Below the pieces are notes generated by a model that was not told the DNA's origin, did no database searches, and saw only the letters and a list, made by a program, of their open reading frames with translations. A stretch of DNA of 64,000 bases. It comes from Heliocidaris erythrogramma (taxonomy: Eukaryota > Echinodermata > Echinoidea > Camarodonta > Echinometridae). Below, piece by piece: positions 40,201 to 49,239 of the stretch; position 1 is the stretch's first letter; the number at the start of each line of letters is the position of its first letter. Location of the stretch: assembly GCA_025617745.1 (NCBI GenBank), contig CM046866.1, positions 17,119,725 to 17,183,724 of the forward strand, given 5' to 3'. A program made the position numbers and the translations under genes.

Positions 40201-42866
40201 CATTGATTGAGTTACCATCTTGGAAGGAGATCGAACCTCCAAACACCAGCGCAGCAAACTCTCCAACACTGAATCCTGCTGCAGCTACACAGTTCTCAAC
40301 TGCCTGGATTATTGAAATATGAATGTTATAAAAACAAATAACAAGAGAACCTTGCACCTTGGCAGATGAACCAGCCTTTTCTTCCCAAGAAATCATCTTT
40401 ATCAATTGAATTCATTGAAAAAAGTCAGATTTGTAGAAATGACTTTGCAAAACAATATTGTCGCTTTTAAACATTGGGAATACTAATACAGTCGTCAAAG
40501 TAAAAGCCTTCAATTTCAAAATAAAATACAGGATAAGCGATGGCAGGTAAGTATTCATGGTAAGATTGGCTAAAATAGGATAAAAATATGTGAAGATATT
40601 AAGACAAAAAGGTACTCAGTATAAATAGCTCATAGCACAGGAGTAATGTTTCAGAAATGTGGTAATAACACAATCACATTCAGAACAATTATGCTATTGA
40701 GACCATTTCAAATCTGGTTTAAATTCAAGTTGACAGAATTTCTTCTCTCTGGAAAGAAGTCATTAACAACTTCAAAATGAGAATGACAATTTTTCTGTAT
40801 AAAAATATCACTTGAGGTTTTAATCATAACAATTTTTTTTAAAATCATTTTATTGTAGCTGTCTGCAAACTAGAAAAGCTTTCATGTCTTTTCAAAAAGT
40901 AGTAAGGTGATCAAATTTCCTATATAATATAGGTGATCATGATGTGACAAAATCTTTACAATTAAAGAAAAATTGTTAGGCTACATGGTCTTAGTTACCC
41001 AGGGTAGCCTCATAAGTAATGCTCTTCCTGAGGGCCCTGCCACTATTGTTACCCCAGCATTGCCAGGTAACATTTTAATACACCTGGGTTGAGAGGGACA
41101 ATGTGGGTAAATCACCTTGTTCAAGGATGTAAGCACCGAGCAAGGATCGATCGCAGGACCTCTCGTATGAGGGTCAAGAGCCTTCACCAATATATCACAG
41201 TGCTTATCCCTCTTTAACCCTTTCGAGACAACTGACCACATGTTCTGGTTTGGCTCAATAACTTTTGATTCAGAGCTCTAAAAAATATACCAGATGCACG
41301 AGTAGAAAGAGCAAACAATTTCTGCACAAACTATGTGGATTTTTGTTGCATGACCTTACTGCGTTTGATGCCAGGAATTTTAAAATGAGAATAACCTTCA
41401 AAATCCTTAAATTGGCAAAACATTGAGAGGTTCAAAATCATTTTTTTTTAAATCAAATCAGTAATTTTTTTCAACTTTTCAACAAAATTTGTATTGTTTT
41501 CAAAGACATTACACCTTGTTAGAACCTTGTAGCACTAAAAAGAAACATTCTATTTTTGTTCTGAAAAGTATAACAGAAATACAAGTGAGCAATCTTACTT
41601 TAGGTTGTTCCTCTTTCAGTCTCTCTACAGCAGCTAAAGATGTGACGGCCACTGCAGGTTGACAGTATATGGTTCTATTCAGTTCCTCAGCGGGTCCGTT
41701 AAGACACAACGATAGAAGATCATACCTGATTGCATGCAATAAAATATAAGAACACATTATCAAACAAGGGCCATTAAAGATAAAAGTCGAGTTCTGGTCA
41801 TGTGATTAAATTGCAAAAGAAACTGTCTGGAATCAAACGGGAAAGGCTGATTATGTGGTCTATAAGTAGTAATTACACATGTATAACACTGTATATGAAG
41901 AACATGAGAATCTTTAAAAGGACATTTCTTTTGTGATATTCTTCAAAATCTGAGCTATGACTTTCCTTTTTATATTTACGTTAAGTTTTCTGGACTGATT
42001 TGAATAAAATCCTATGTAGTTTTATAAGAAATTCTCACAAATTACGATCAACAGCCTAAAACAAATTATGTCATAATGTGACCATAACCACAAAACAGTT
42101 CAATAAAACAAGAGTTGATATGGTAATGAAAAAGACGACACACGTAAACAGCAAAAATTAGGCTGCTTCGGTTCTCATACCCAAGGATTTCAGATGCAAC
42201 TGCAAACATATCCTCAACATTTGGGTACTTGAGCAAGTCTTGTCCCATCCCGACAAACTGTGAGCCTTGGCCAGGGAAAAGAAGAACAGACGTCTCAGCA
42301 GGGTCGATCCTTGGCTTAGTGGACTGACGTCTCCTCTCACTGGGACTTGACTCAAGTTCATCATCGAAGTCAAATTCATCTTGTAGCTTCTTGTCACTCT
42401 TGGCATCATCAAGTAATGTTCTAACCGAGGCTTGTCTCTCCTCCGAAGCAGCACGCTCTTCATCATCTGCTCTGTCAGCATCTCTGCTGCCCTCAGTAGA
42501 GGATGATACATCTTCCTCATTTCCCCTTTTTGCATCATAAAGTTGAGATGAGGAGGAGAACCAATATGAAGGTTGAACTTGACTAATCCCAGATCTCCGG
42601 TTGATGGAGAAAGAGTAATTTTGTGACATAAATACTGATCTGTTGTGCCTGTAAAGTGACATATAACACCGATAATCTCTCACACTGTTCCGTCCATTGA
42701 TAGATAAACTCCTGGAAGACAATGTTGTACTATGCCAGCTGAGCTTGAGATGAGAAGGTGAAGTCCTTGCGTGGTTACATCTGATGACTGGCTTCAGAGC
42801 CAAGGTGTGTCTTGAAGCGATGTAACGCCAACACACAGCTGGACTCAGGAGGATGATCTTGTCCAT
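33904..42866 (-). CDS. MCAT: Mitochondrial malonyl-CoA:ACP transacylase (MCAT), whole spliced gene
   Basis: Five coding exons on the - strand (42866-42181, 41725-41599, 40303-40216, 39385-39165, 34299-33904) with GT/AG borders join to 1518 nt or 505 aa. The enzyme moves malonyl groups from CoA to mitochondrial acyl carrier protein in type II fatty-acid synthesis, which supplies octanoate for lipoate. Visible motifs: GQGSQ at 199-203, nucleophile Ser283 in GFSVGE, Arg308 in KVRAEAM, His401 in VSGAFHT. The N-terminal 100 residues are rich in Arg/Ser/His and poor in acids, as expected for a mitochondrial presequence. Residues about 110-190 form an unusually long acidic linker, making the protein longer than the roughly 390 aa human enzyme. 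The ATG at 42866 has A at -3 and G at +4 and an in-frame TGA nine bases upstream. An acceptor-like TCTTCATTCAG at 42900-42890 suggests a separate 5'UTR exon. Confidence 0.94.
34339..34535. mobile_element. Tc1/mariner-like MITE
   Basis: TAGTGGAAACTCACGATAAC at the left and ATAACAAGATTCCACTGTA at the right are imperfect inverted repeats, flanked by TA. The interior repeats CTTGTTATATCAGGAA several times. The CAGTGGAA...CTCGTTATAACGAG pattern is widespread among mariner-derived MITEs. It lies 40 bp upstream of MCAT exon 5 on that gene's strand. Confidence 0.65.
35555..35660. repeat. Dispersed repeat with GGTGGTCCACC motifs
   Basis: GGCAGGGCTCGACACTAACA followed by self-complementary GTTGGTGGTCC, GGTCCACCAAA and TTTTGGTGGACCAC. 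A related stretch (TTTTTGGTGGTCACC, TTTTGGTGGACTTTGACCCC) lies at 38338-38425, on the other side of the 36547-38069 element. The two may be the split halves of one older repeat. Confidence 0.45.
35953..36112 (-). mobile_element. SINE with 7SL (SRP RNA)-like head
   Basis: Read on the - strand from about 36112: a GGGCGTTGTGGCGTGCGCC block followed by TGTAATCCAGCTATC, which resembles the 5' Alu domain of 7SL RNA (GGGCGCGGTGGCGCGTGCC, TGTAGTCCCAGCTAC in human). A pol III box A-like TGGCGTGCGCC is at 36098-36088 and a perfect-looking box B GGTTCGAGACT at 36040-36030. The tail (GTCACGTCTTTTGGATGGTG, ACGTTAAAGGTCAGTCCCAG) resembles the conserved 3' body of invertebrate SINEs. It is either a 7SL-derived or 7SL-mimicking SINE, or a truncated SRP RNA pseudogene. 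Confidence 0.6.
36547..38069. mobile_element. TIR element with eight or nine ~150-bp tandem repeats
   Basis: Perfect 13-bp inverted ends TGTATCCCCCGGC (36547-36559) and GCCGGGGGATACA (38057-38069). The interior is a tandem array (period 144-167 bp) whose units share TATAAA.GACGGAACA, GGCAGCATCACCA, ACACC.TCATGCAAAATTTGA and AAATCCGT.GAGAAATG. TGACCTTTGACCC is intact at 36785, 37232, 37380, 37534 and 37701 and degenerate in other units. Short open frames are by-products of the repeat. Non-autonomous; superfamily not assigned. Confidence 0.82.
38640..38960 (+). repeat. Dispersed repeat copy A (empty site for the TTAA element)
   Basis: The sequence from TCTGGCCTTCAATGCGTTAA through TTAAGGAGTATGAAG, AACACTTAAAACCCC, TTAGGAGTGTATTTCAA and TTGGTACACTTTA matches 59923-60195 in order and orientation at roughly 70-75%. 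At 38696-38699 it has an uninterrupted TTAA exactly where the other copy carries a 1.24 kb insertion. Confidence 0.7.
39165..39385 (-). CDS. MCAT: MCAT coding exon 4
   Basis: Residues 301-374: IHLIKVRAEAMQHASDTVSS followed by GMISVMGG and ending NYLYPDARVLAGHTE. The conserved KVRAEAMQ carries Arg308, which contacts the malonyl carboxylate in FabD-type enzymes. Acceptor CTCACTGGCAG, donor GTGATT. Confidence 0.93.
39386..40215 (-). other. MCAT intron 3
   Basis: 830 bp. A (TA)n tract lies at about 39803-39820. A low-complexity stretch of repeated AAGACCAA / GACCAAAGGA words lies at 39490-39630. Nothing else is recognised. Confidence 0.65.
40216..40303 (-). CDS. MCAT: MCAT coding exon 3 (nucleophile Ser)
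   Basis: Residues 272-300 plus one base: AVENCVAAAGFSVGEFAALV then FGGSISFQD. Ser283 in the G-F-S-V-G-E elbow is the acyl-accepting nucleophile. Acceptor AATAATCCAG, donor GTAACT. Confidence 0.94.
40978..41207 (-). mobile_element. tRNA-derived SINE
   Basis: Read on the - strand from 41207, the head contains box A-like TTGGTGAAGGC (41190-41180) and box B-like GATCGATCC (41152-41144), spaced as in a tRNA gene. It is followed by CCTTGAACAAGGTGATTTACCC, shown here only as the CCTTG.ACAAGG block typical of marine invertebrate SINEs, then a unique body (CACCTGGGTTGAGAGGGACA is on the + strand). The head lacks a full cloverleaf, so it is not a functional tRNA gene. Confidence 0.65.
41214..41575. 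mobile_element. Truncated piggyBac-like MITE, second copy
   Basis: Starts TTAACCCTTTCGAGACAACT and follows the 6216-6627 element through GGTTTGGCTCAATAACTTT, TGCCAGGAATTTTAAAA, GAGAGGTTCAAA, GTTTTCAAAGACATTACA and GTAGCACTAAAA, but its right terminal repeat is missing and it stops about 20 bp short of the MCAT exon 2 donor. Identity to the first copy is about 80% by eye. Confidence 0.75.
41599..41725 (-). CDS. MCAT: MCAT coding exon 2
   Basis: Completes Gly229 and encodes 230-271: YDLLSLCLNGPAEELNRTIY then CQPAVAVTSLAAVERLKEEQPK. The CQPA motif in this helix is characteristic of acyltransferases of this fold. Acceptor GCATGCAATCAG, donor GTAAGA. Confidence 0.94.
41726..42180 (-). other. MCAT intron 1
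   Basis: 455 bp between GTATGA and the TCAG acceptor; no gene or repeat recognised. Confidence 0.7.
42181..42866 (-). CDS. MCAT: MCAT coding exon 1 (presequence, acidic linker, GQGSQ)
   Basis: Residues 1-228 plus two bases. An Arg/Ser/His-rich start (MDKIILLSPAVCWRYIASRH...) is followed by an acidic Ser/Glu/Asp segment (EGSRDADRADDEERAASEE and DEFDFDDELESSPS), then VLLFPGQGSQFVGMGQDLL, the oxyanion-region motif. A block RQASVRTLLDDA resembles the SV.DLL.DA segment preceding the domain in vertebrate MCAT. Donor GTATGAG at 42180. Confidence 0.92.
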
Positions 42867-45800
42867 TGTACATCAATGGTTTGTAAATTCTGAATGAAGA
42901 AGAGATTACAAGAAATATTTTTTTAAAATGTGAATAACAGGAGATAAACTCAGGGAGGTACATATAGATGAGTGCTCACATTATCTATATGATACATTAT
43001 AAATCTTTATTATGAGCTCTCTGCAGATGCAAAAGCTGTCATTGCCAAAACCAGTCACAACAAGTGACTTGTCGTTACTCCAGACCTGTCATATCTTTTT
43101 AGGATGCCATCAAAAGTTATAGCATTTAATTAGTCTATCAGCAGCGAAAAAAAAAATGTAGAAAATTTACTTCCTGATCTCCAAGCACTTCCCTTTATTG
43201 AACAGTTTTTTTTATCAATGTCAATATTAAAATATTGTACAAATGCAAACTAATGTTCTCATGGCATTTTAACCTCTTAACATGTAAATGAGATTAATAT
43301 AATTTTTTCCCCACATCTATCTACCATAAAAACAGCATCAAAGATGAAAGTCTTTATTTACAGACCCATGACAACAACGACAATTCATCATATATACTTT
43401 TCCATTTTTAAGTAAAGCATTGACACAAATAATATTACATATATCTTTGATGAATAAAAATTTAAATTGGATATAATTTGTCAATTCCATGTATGTATCC
43501 TTGTACTTGCAAATCTAGATTAGCACACTGCAACATTGAGTTTTCTAAATTTTAAAAGATCTATGATGACATAACTAAAAATTTTCTTTATGTGAATGGG
43601 CAATTTGTTTCATTTATATTAATTTTTTTCCGAACAGATTGGGAAAATTGGGCCTCAAAGTTAATCTACTTGGTTAATTGATGATAAATCTATGCACGCA
43701 CACATCAGGCATGTACGTACGTGTATGACTTGTGGCCATTTATGCCTGCACCGTATACACAGTACATAATACATGCACATTATTTACGCAGACTGACAGA
43801 GCCGTCGCGAAAGCAAGCCAGAATGGACATGACATAAGTAGAAAAAGTGTGAAAATTTGCTGTTAAACAGACAAACCTTTGTAACAAGACTAGAAAATCC
43901 AGGAGAGAAGACGGTGAGAATGAAACTGAAACGATTCAAGTGGCGTAGAATGTAAGAATTAAATGACAAAATGCATGAAATGAGGTTATTTTGATTGTGA
44001 TGATGGTGCTATACAATACGTGGTGATATACAGTACGTGTTAATGCCGGCGTGTGGCTGTATCCAGCCATACGTGGTTCGGATACAACCACATGCATGTG
44101 GCTGTATACACTGCCTAAATTTTAATATTTATCTTATTTCCCCTCATACCACTCATAGGTACATTCCTATACTTCGTGTGTATAATGTAGGCAGTCATAC
44201 ACCTCATCTTTTTAAAACACCACTGCACAAAAGTCACCAATATTCACTCAAAATCGGCATTTAATTTTCAAAAACCGACCCCAAAATATCCAAGAAATAC
44301 AATAAATTCAACTCACCAATGTTGGAAAAGATATTTACAAAAATGAAATCCGCAATTTACTGTTGATTCTCGCGAAACGAGCTATCGGAGTCATTGTGTA
44401 CATTTCCTGGTCGCCGCGGGCGCTGACATCTCCCCAAAAGAGTTTTGTCCTCAAAAATTCGGTCCCTATGGCGTACACGGAAAAGTTCCGATTTTCTGTG
44501 TGCGCGATCGTAAAGATCGATGTGCCCTTGCGATCCCGAGTTTCTTCGTGGACAAAAATTATATTGGCCGATTTTAGTCTAAGACATCGGCAGTTTGTAA
44601 ACAACACGCGATCGCGAAACAAATCGGCGGGGATTTCTCCGGTTTTGGACAAGATTTTGACTTTGGATTTTGCTGTAAATATCAAAAGTTCTTCCTAACG
44701 GCCATTTGAGGTAGGAGTGAGATTTTTAAGGGCTGAATTTGAAAGCAAGTATTTAAAATATTTATCTTATTTTCCCCCCCATACCTTTAGTACATGCGAC
44801 AGAAAATACCAACTATTTTACAGAAATGTACCCGGGAGCACTCATAGCTACATTCCTATACTTCGTGTGTATAATGTAGGCAGTCATACACCTCATCTTT
44901 TTAAAACACCACTGCACAAAAGTAACCAATATTCACTCAAAATCGGCATTTAATTTTCAAAAACCGACCCCAAAATATCCAAGAAATACAATAAATTCAA
45001 CTCACCAATGTTGGAAAAGATATTTTCAAAAATCAAATCCGTAATTTACTGTTGATTCTCGCGAAACGAGCTATCGGAGTCATTGTGTACATTTCCTGGT
45101 CGCCGCGGGCGCCGACATCTCCCCAAAAGAGTTTTGTCCTCAAAAATTCGGTCCCTATGGCGTACACGGAAAAGTTCCGATTTTCTGTGTGCGCGATCGT
45201 AAAGATCGATGTGCGCTTGCGATCCCGAGTTTCTTCGTGGACAAAAATTGTATTGGCCGATTTTAGTCTAAGACATCGGCAGTTTGTAAACAACACGCGA
45301 TCGCGAAACAAATCGGCGGGGATTTCTCCGGTTTTGGACAAGATTTTGACTTTGGATTTTGCTGAAAATATAAAAAGTTCTTCCTAACGGCCATTTGAGG
45401 TAGGAGTGAGATTTTTAAGGGCTGAATTTGAAAGCAAGTATTTAAAATATTTATCTTATTTTTTCCCCCATACCTTTAGTACATGCGACAGAAAATACCA
45501 ACTATTTTACAGAAATGTACCCGGGAGTGCCCGGGAGTGCCTCATACCTCGAAATACAAGCGACAGAAAATACCAACAATTTTTGCATGCATACATGTGG
45601 TGTGGATAACAGTAATGTTAACAATTATGACAGAGTAAAACATGCTAACAAGTTTAAAGTCACTCAAACAATAGTCTACAATCATCTTAGGTAAAAAATT
45701 AAAGGTCTGCAGCACAAAACTACAAATGCAAATTCGACAAAATGGGCCACTCCTGCCACAACACCATTCTCAATACACGGGACCAAAATGAAAACTTTCC

Positions 45801-46468
45801 ACATTTATATCGCTTAAAACCAAGCTTATTACCAACAAATTGTACTTTAAAATATGAAATTATTCATGTCCATTTCTTAAATTGGATGTTCCCTATCAAT
45901 GTGTGTAGAAGCTCACCTAAAAGGAAAAAAATCAGCCTAGTAGTAACTCGTCGCATTTAAAATTAACAACAAATGACATGAGCAGACATAAGATCTGATC
46001 TGAAGAGAACATTATCATTGAGCCATGGGTAAAACAACACGGTCGAATTTGGAATAGTATTTTTTCATTCGACCCAGCTATCGAAAACATGGCATAATCT
46101 AGAAATAACTAAGTTAAATTATTTTTAAAATGTAAATATAAATAAATGAATCTAATAAAAACCTCTTGAGAGGAGAAAAATAATTGAAAACCGTTTTGAT
46201 ATTAACCCCCCTTTTTTCCCTTACCCCTATGCAAAATGTAGTCGTCCTATAGCGGCCAATCTTTGTAGTGTATGGTTTCCCTATGCATTTCGTGCCCATC
46301 AGATAATGGATTTTCTTGTGCACATGCTCAAGCTAGCTGCAAGCTCGCCGAACTGTCGGCGGGGGTTATCTTATCACACCTCGGCAGACTGCGCCGCCGC
46401 CCACCGATACGCTATATTTCAGTGGTGATGCTTGCTCAAAACAGTGTTTAGCCTATGTACGTACATTT
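42867..46468. other. Divergent intergenic region between MCAT and syntrophin
   Basis: 3.6 kb separates the two start codons. It should contain both promoters and any 5'UTR exons. The left part (42890-44140) is AT-rich with no clear gene; a possible MCAT 5' exon around 43780-43970 is not proven. The centre is a 689-bp tandem duplication (44150-45527). The right end (46330-46410) is CpG-rich (CTGCGCCGCCGCCCACCG) and probably the syntrophin promoter. Confidence 0.65.
44150..45527. repeat. 689-bp tandem duplication with CpG-rich core
   Basis: Unit 1 (44150-44838) and unit 2 (44839-45527) are near identical (a handful of substitutions), with a third fragment after 45528 (GCGACAGAAAATACCAAC). Each unit contains a CpG-rich core of about 330 bp with TCTCGCGA (44368-44375, 45057-45064), GGTCGCCGCGGGCGC and several CGATCG/TCGCGA words. 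The core is open on both strands (111 aa on +, 102-116 aa on -), but the products match no family I recognise and differences between units change amino acids, so coding is doubtful. Confidence 0.85.
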
Positions 46469-47033
46469 ATGCCGATGATCCAGGGAAAGACTAGCGAGAT
46501 GAAGATGGCTGCAGCAGGAGTTGCCAAGTCGGGCTTGTTGGAGGTTCTTGTCCGTGATCAGTGGTGTCGAATCCTTGCATCACTGGACGAGGAGGCCCTG
46601 ACGATCAGCCTCGAGGACGGGCACGACATCAACGGCGTGAGCAATGGGAATAACGACGGCGGAAACAAGACGAATTCATCGTCCGCGGGAGGCAACAACT
46701 CCGGTCGCAACAACGACTCCATCCGCTATTCGGATTACATGCATCATCTCCAAGGAAGTGATACCATCCCTGATTCCATCGCGAATCAGAAGAGGATCAT
46801 TAGAGTTGTCAAGCAGGAGGTTGGTGGCTTGGGGATCAGCATCAAAGGTGGCAAGGAGAACAAGATGCCTATCATCATTAGTAAGATCTTCAAGGGTCTT
46901 GCAGCAGACCAGACAGAATCTCTGTATGTTGGTGATGCGATCCTGTCGGTGAATGGGGAGGATCTACGAGATGCTACACATGATGAGGCGGTCAGATTGC
47001 TCAAGAGATCAGGCAAAGAAGTCACACTTGAAG
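46469..47033 (+). CDS. SNTB1-like: Syntrophin (alpha/beta type), first coding exon, partial gene
   Basis: Encodes 188 residues plus one base. [20 protein letters not shown] is the first half of the split PH1 domain of syntrophins. A Asn/Gly/Ser-rich insert follows, then a PDZ domain: [20 protein letters not shown] (carboxylate-binding GLGI), [46 protein letters not shown]. In vertebrates this PDZ binds sodium channels, nNOS and other tails while the C-terminus docks on dystrophin or dystrobrevin at the membrane. The wording [11 protein letters not shown]...[11 protein letters not shown] fits SNTA1/SNTB1 better than SNTB2. Donor GTAATC at 47034 leaves phase 1, as expected before V(K) of the next exon. 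The first ATG (46469) has a poor context; ATG at 46505 (AAGATGG) is stronger and may be the true start. Confidence 0.92.
46499..46512 (+). promoter_or_regulatory. YY1-like AAGATGGC overlapping a syntrophin start codon
   Basis: ATGAAGATGGCTGC contains AAGATGGC, the complement of the YY1 core, overlapping the ATG at 46505. YY1 sites commonly overlap initiator codons just downstream of housekeeping-type start sites, which supports initiation of translation at 46505 and transcription close upstream. This is a motif call only. Confidence 0.4.
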
Positions 47034-47476
47034 GTAATCACTATTAATTCTTTTCTATTTGAAATGCAAAACAGTTGGAAAAAACATATCATTTGTTAAT
47101 ATAATATTTTGGGTTTTCAAACTTGTTTTTGTGGCCTGGTTTTTTTCAAGTTGGGAAATTTTGTTTGTATTTTTTTGCATTGTGACTGGAAATCATATGT
47201 AGCGACAGGTTGTCAGTATTACGCATAGATTTATTTATACATATGTTTGTTAAAGCTGGGTGGTCAGTTAGGCCGTACATTTTCTTTCACAGTGCATATT
47301 TTTTGTAAAGACATTCAATAATTTTCGTAAATATGATTAATCAACATATACATGTAAATCTGCAGCATCGCAGGGCCTTGCTCCTTTAATGTTTATTTCT
47401 CTAGGTCACCAATTGCCCTACATAATGAAGGCAACTACCGTTTTTACATTATGCATTGATGTCAACTCATTGACAT

Positions 47477-47522
47477 ATATATGTACATGTATATATATAT
47501 ATATATATATACATGTACATTT
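47477..47522. repeat. (TA)n microsatellite between TACATGTA palindromes
   Basis: ATATATATGTACATGTATAT continues as about nine TA units and ends ATACATGTACAT, so the whole tract is self-complementary. Confidence 0.85.
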
Positions 47523-49070
47523 AAACTGATAACAAATTTATAATGATATATTAAGCAGATATTATGTTGTAACACAATATTTTAATATGCAACAGTGTGT
47601 AATCTCCAATTCCAGAGTCCATTGCTGTGTACATTCTACATTGTTGCAAGGAATGTCATAATCCACTTGAACTTCAATCATCAAATAAAACCCTTACATT
47701 CTTGAAGAATAGAAGTTTATCTTATGAACGATTCAGAAAATACATGTATTGTCAATGTATAAAACATATATCTTACAGTTTTTCAACCCTTGTGGCGTTC
47801 ATGATAATATGAGTTCTGATTTGATGTCCTCGTTCATGAAATTGATTGTTTATATTGAATGGTAAATTCTCTGCCAAGGCTATTCAGACTTTGAATAAAA
47901 TGTTATTAGTTTTATTTAGTTCAAGTCTCGGGGTACTGAAAAGCAAAAGGTTGACTCAAGTTCTAAGGTACCTCTTTTATATCTATCTATGAAAGTTACT
48001 ATTAAAATGGAAGAACATATGGAAAGAATGACTTCTAAATTTTTACTCAAATTACACATTATTTGAAATCAGTGAATTTCATACTTCTTTAATATCTGCA
48101 GACTTTTATGCTGAATAAGTCAGACAATGAAGATCCAGTACAATTTAAATGATCATAATATAACTGTATATACAGTATGTAGAGCAAAGTGTCCTCATAA
48201 TGAGGGTATTCTAGTTCCCTTTGTACCAACAAAGTTAATTCATTCTACCGTGAATATTAACCACAATTATGAACGATATTTTGGGAGTCACTGGCCTATA
48301 TTATTACCAAAAGCAGACTTGTTCAATATATAGAAACTTCTGTAAGATGTAAAATTTTAATCCAAGTTTTTAAATTTCAGGTTATGTGTGAAGATATTTA
48401 AAAAATACCAAAGCATTTTAATTTTATAAGCAATAATCAATATGCTAGGAGGCTCTATATGCTTTCCATACAGTGCAAGTGAAGTAAAATATTGAAACAC
48501 GTGTGTAAGAGAAAGAGCAGAGCAGTACAATGAAAATCTGACCTTGATGAAGAATCATTTGCTTGAAAGCAGCGTCACCAGTTATACACCTGCTGGCTTT
48601 GTGTGCTAACTAGGCATACCACTAATTTGTTGAATAGTCTGTATTTGATTCAAAGAAGGGGTTGAGGAGCAAGCAGTAAAAGCTAATTGTATATAAAGTC
48701 AAGAATATTAAATTGGAAGTAATGAATGAAAATCAGTATATTGGAAAATTTGGACATCTGGTTTTGAGAAAGGTCTTTGTTTGATTGTACAACTTGTGCT
48801 ATATATATATATATATAGCTAGCAAGTATTGCTTCACGGTCATATTTTTTTGTTGTTGCATAAGTCATATTCCTAACTTCAGTCTTCGGCGGTTGGACCA
48901 AACAATATTGCTAACCCTAAACCTACATGTAAATCTAAAATATAATGGCAATCTCAACACTAATTCTATATCTTATGCTGAAATAGAACCAGAGCAATGT
49001 TGCCCAGCAAATGTCGCATCCAATTAGCTATTCTTGGAGATCTTCAGGAACATATATGCCTTCTTGTTGT

Positions 49071-49150
49071 TTAACCCTCTCGTTACCACAAGACTATAAT
49101 ACTATTCACTTTGTACATAGTGTTGTTGACTTTGGTCCTGACAGGGTTAA
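49071..49150. mobile_element. 80-bp TTAA-ended hairpin element
   Basis: TTAACCCTCTCGTTACCA at the left and TGGTCCTGACAGGGTTAA at the right are imperfect inverted repeats beginning TTAACCCT, as in the piggyBac-like MITEs at 6216 and 41214. It could be an extreme internal-deletion derivative or chance similarity. Confidence 0.4.
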
Positions 49151-49239
49151 GAAAAATCTTGCCATGGAATTCATTGAATGTAAACTTAGTGGAAGTGTAA
49201 GATCATTTTTTCCTTCTTTAAGACATACAACTGTAAGCA

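Larger units (their letters stand above)
40304..41598 (-). other. MCAT intron 2
   Basis: 1.3 kb. It carries a tRNA-derived SINE (about 40978-41207) directly abutting a truncated piggyBac-like MITE (41214-about 41575). The remaining 0.6 kb is plain AT-rich DNA. Confidence 0.7.

Noticed and set aside
43784-43969. Alternative MCAT N-terminal exon (61-aa frame on -)
   Set aside because: Its best donor (AAAG|GTTTGT) joined to the 42889 acceptor does not bring it into the MCAT frame, and an in-frame TGA precedes the MCAT ATG; at most a 5'UTR exon.
44335-45387. 111-aa + frames and 102-116-aa - frames in the 689-bp duplication as possible duplicated genes
   Set aside because: Open on both strands because of composition, no family recognised, and unit differences are mostly non-synonymous. 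Kept as a repeat and flagged in findings.
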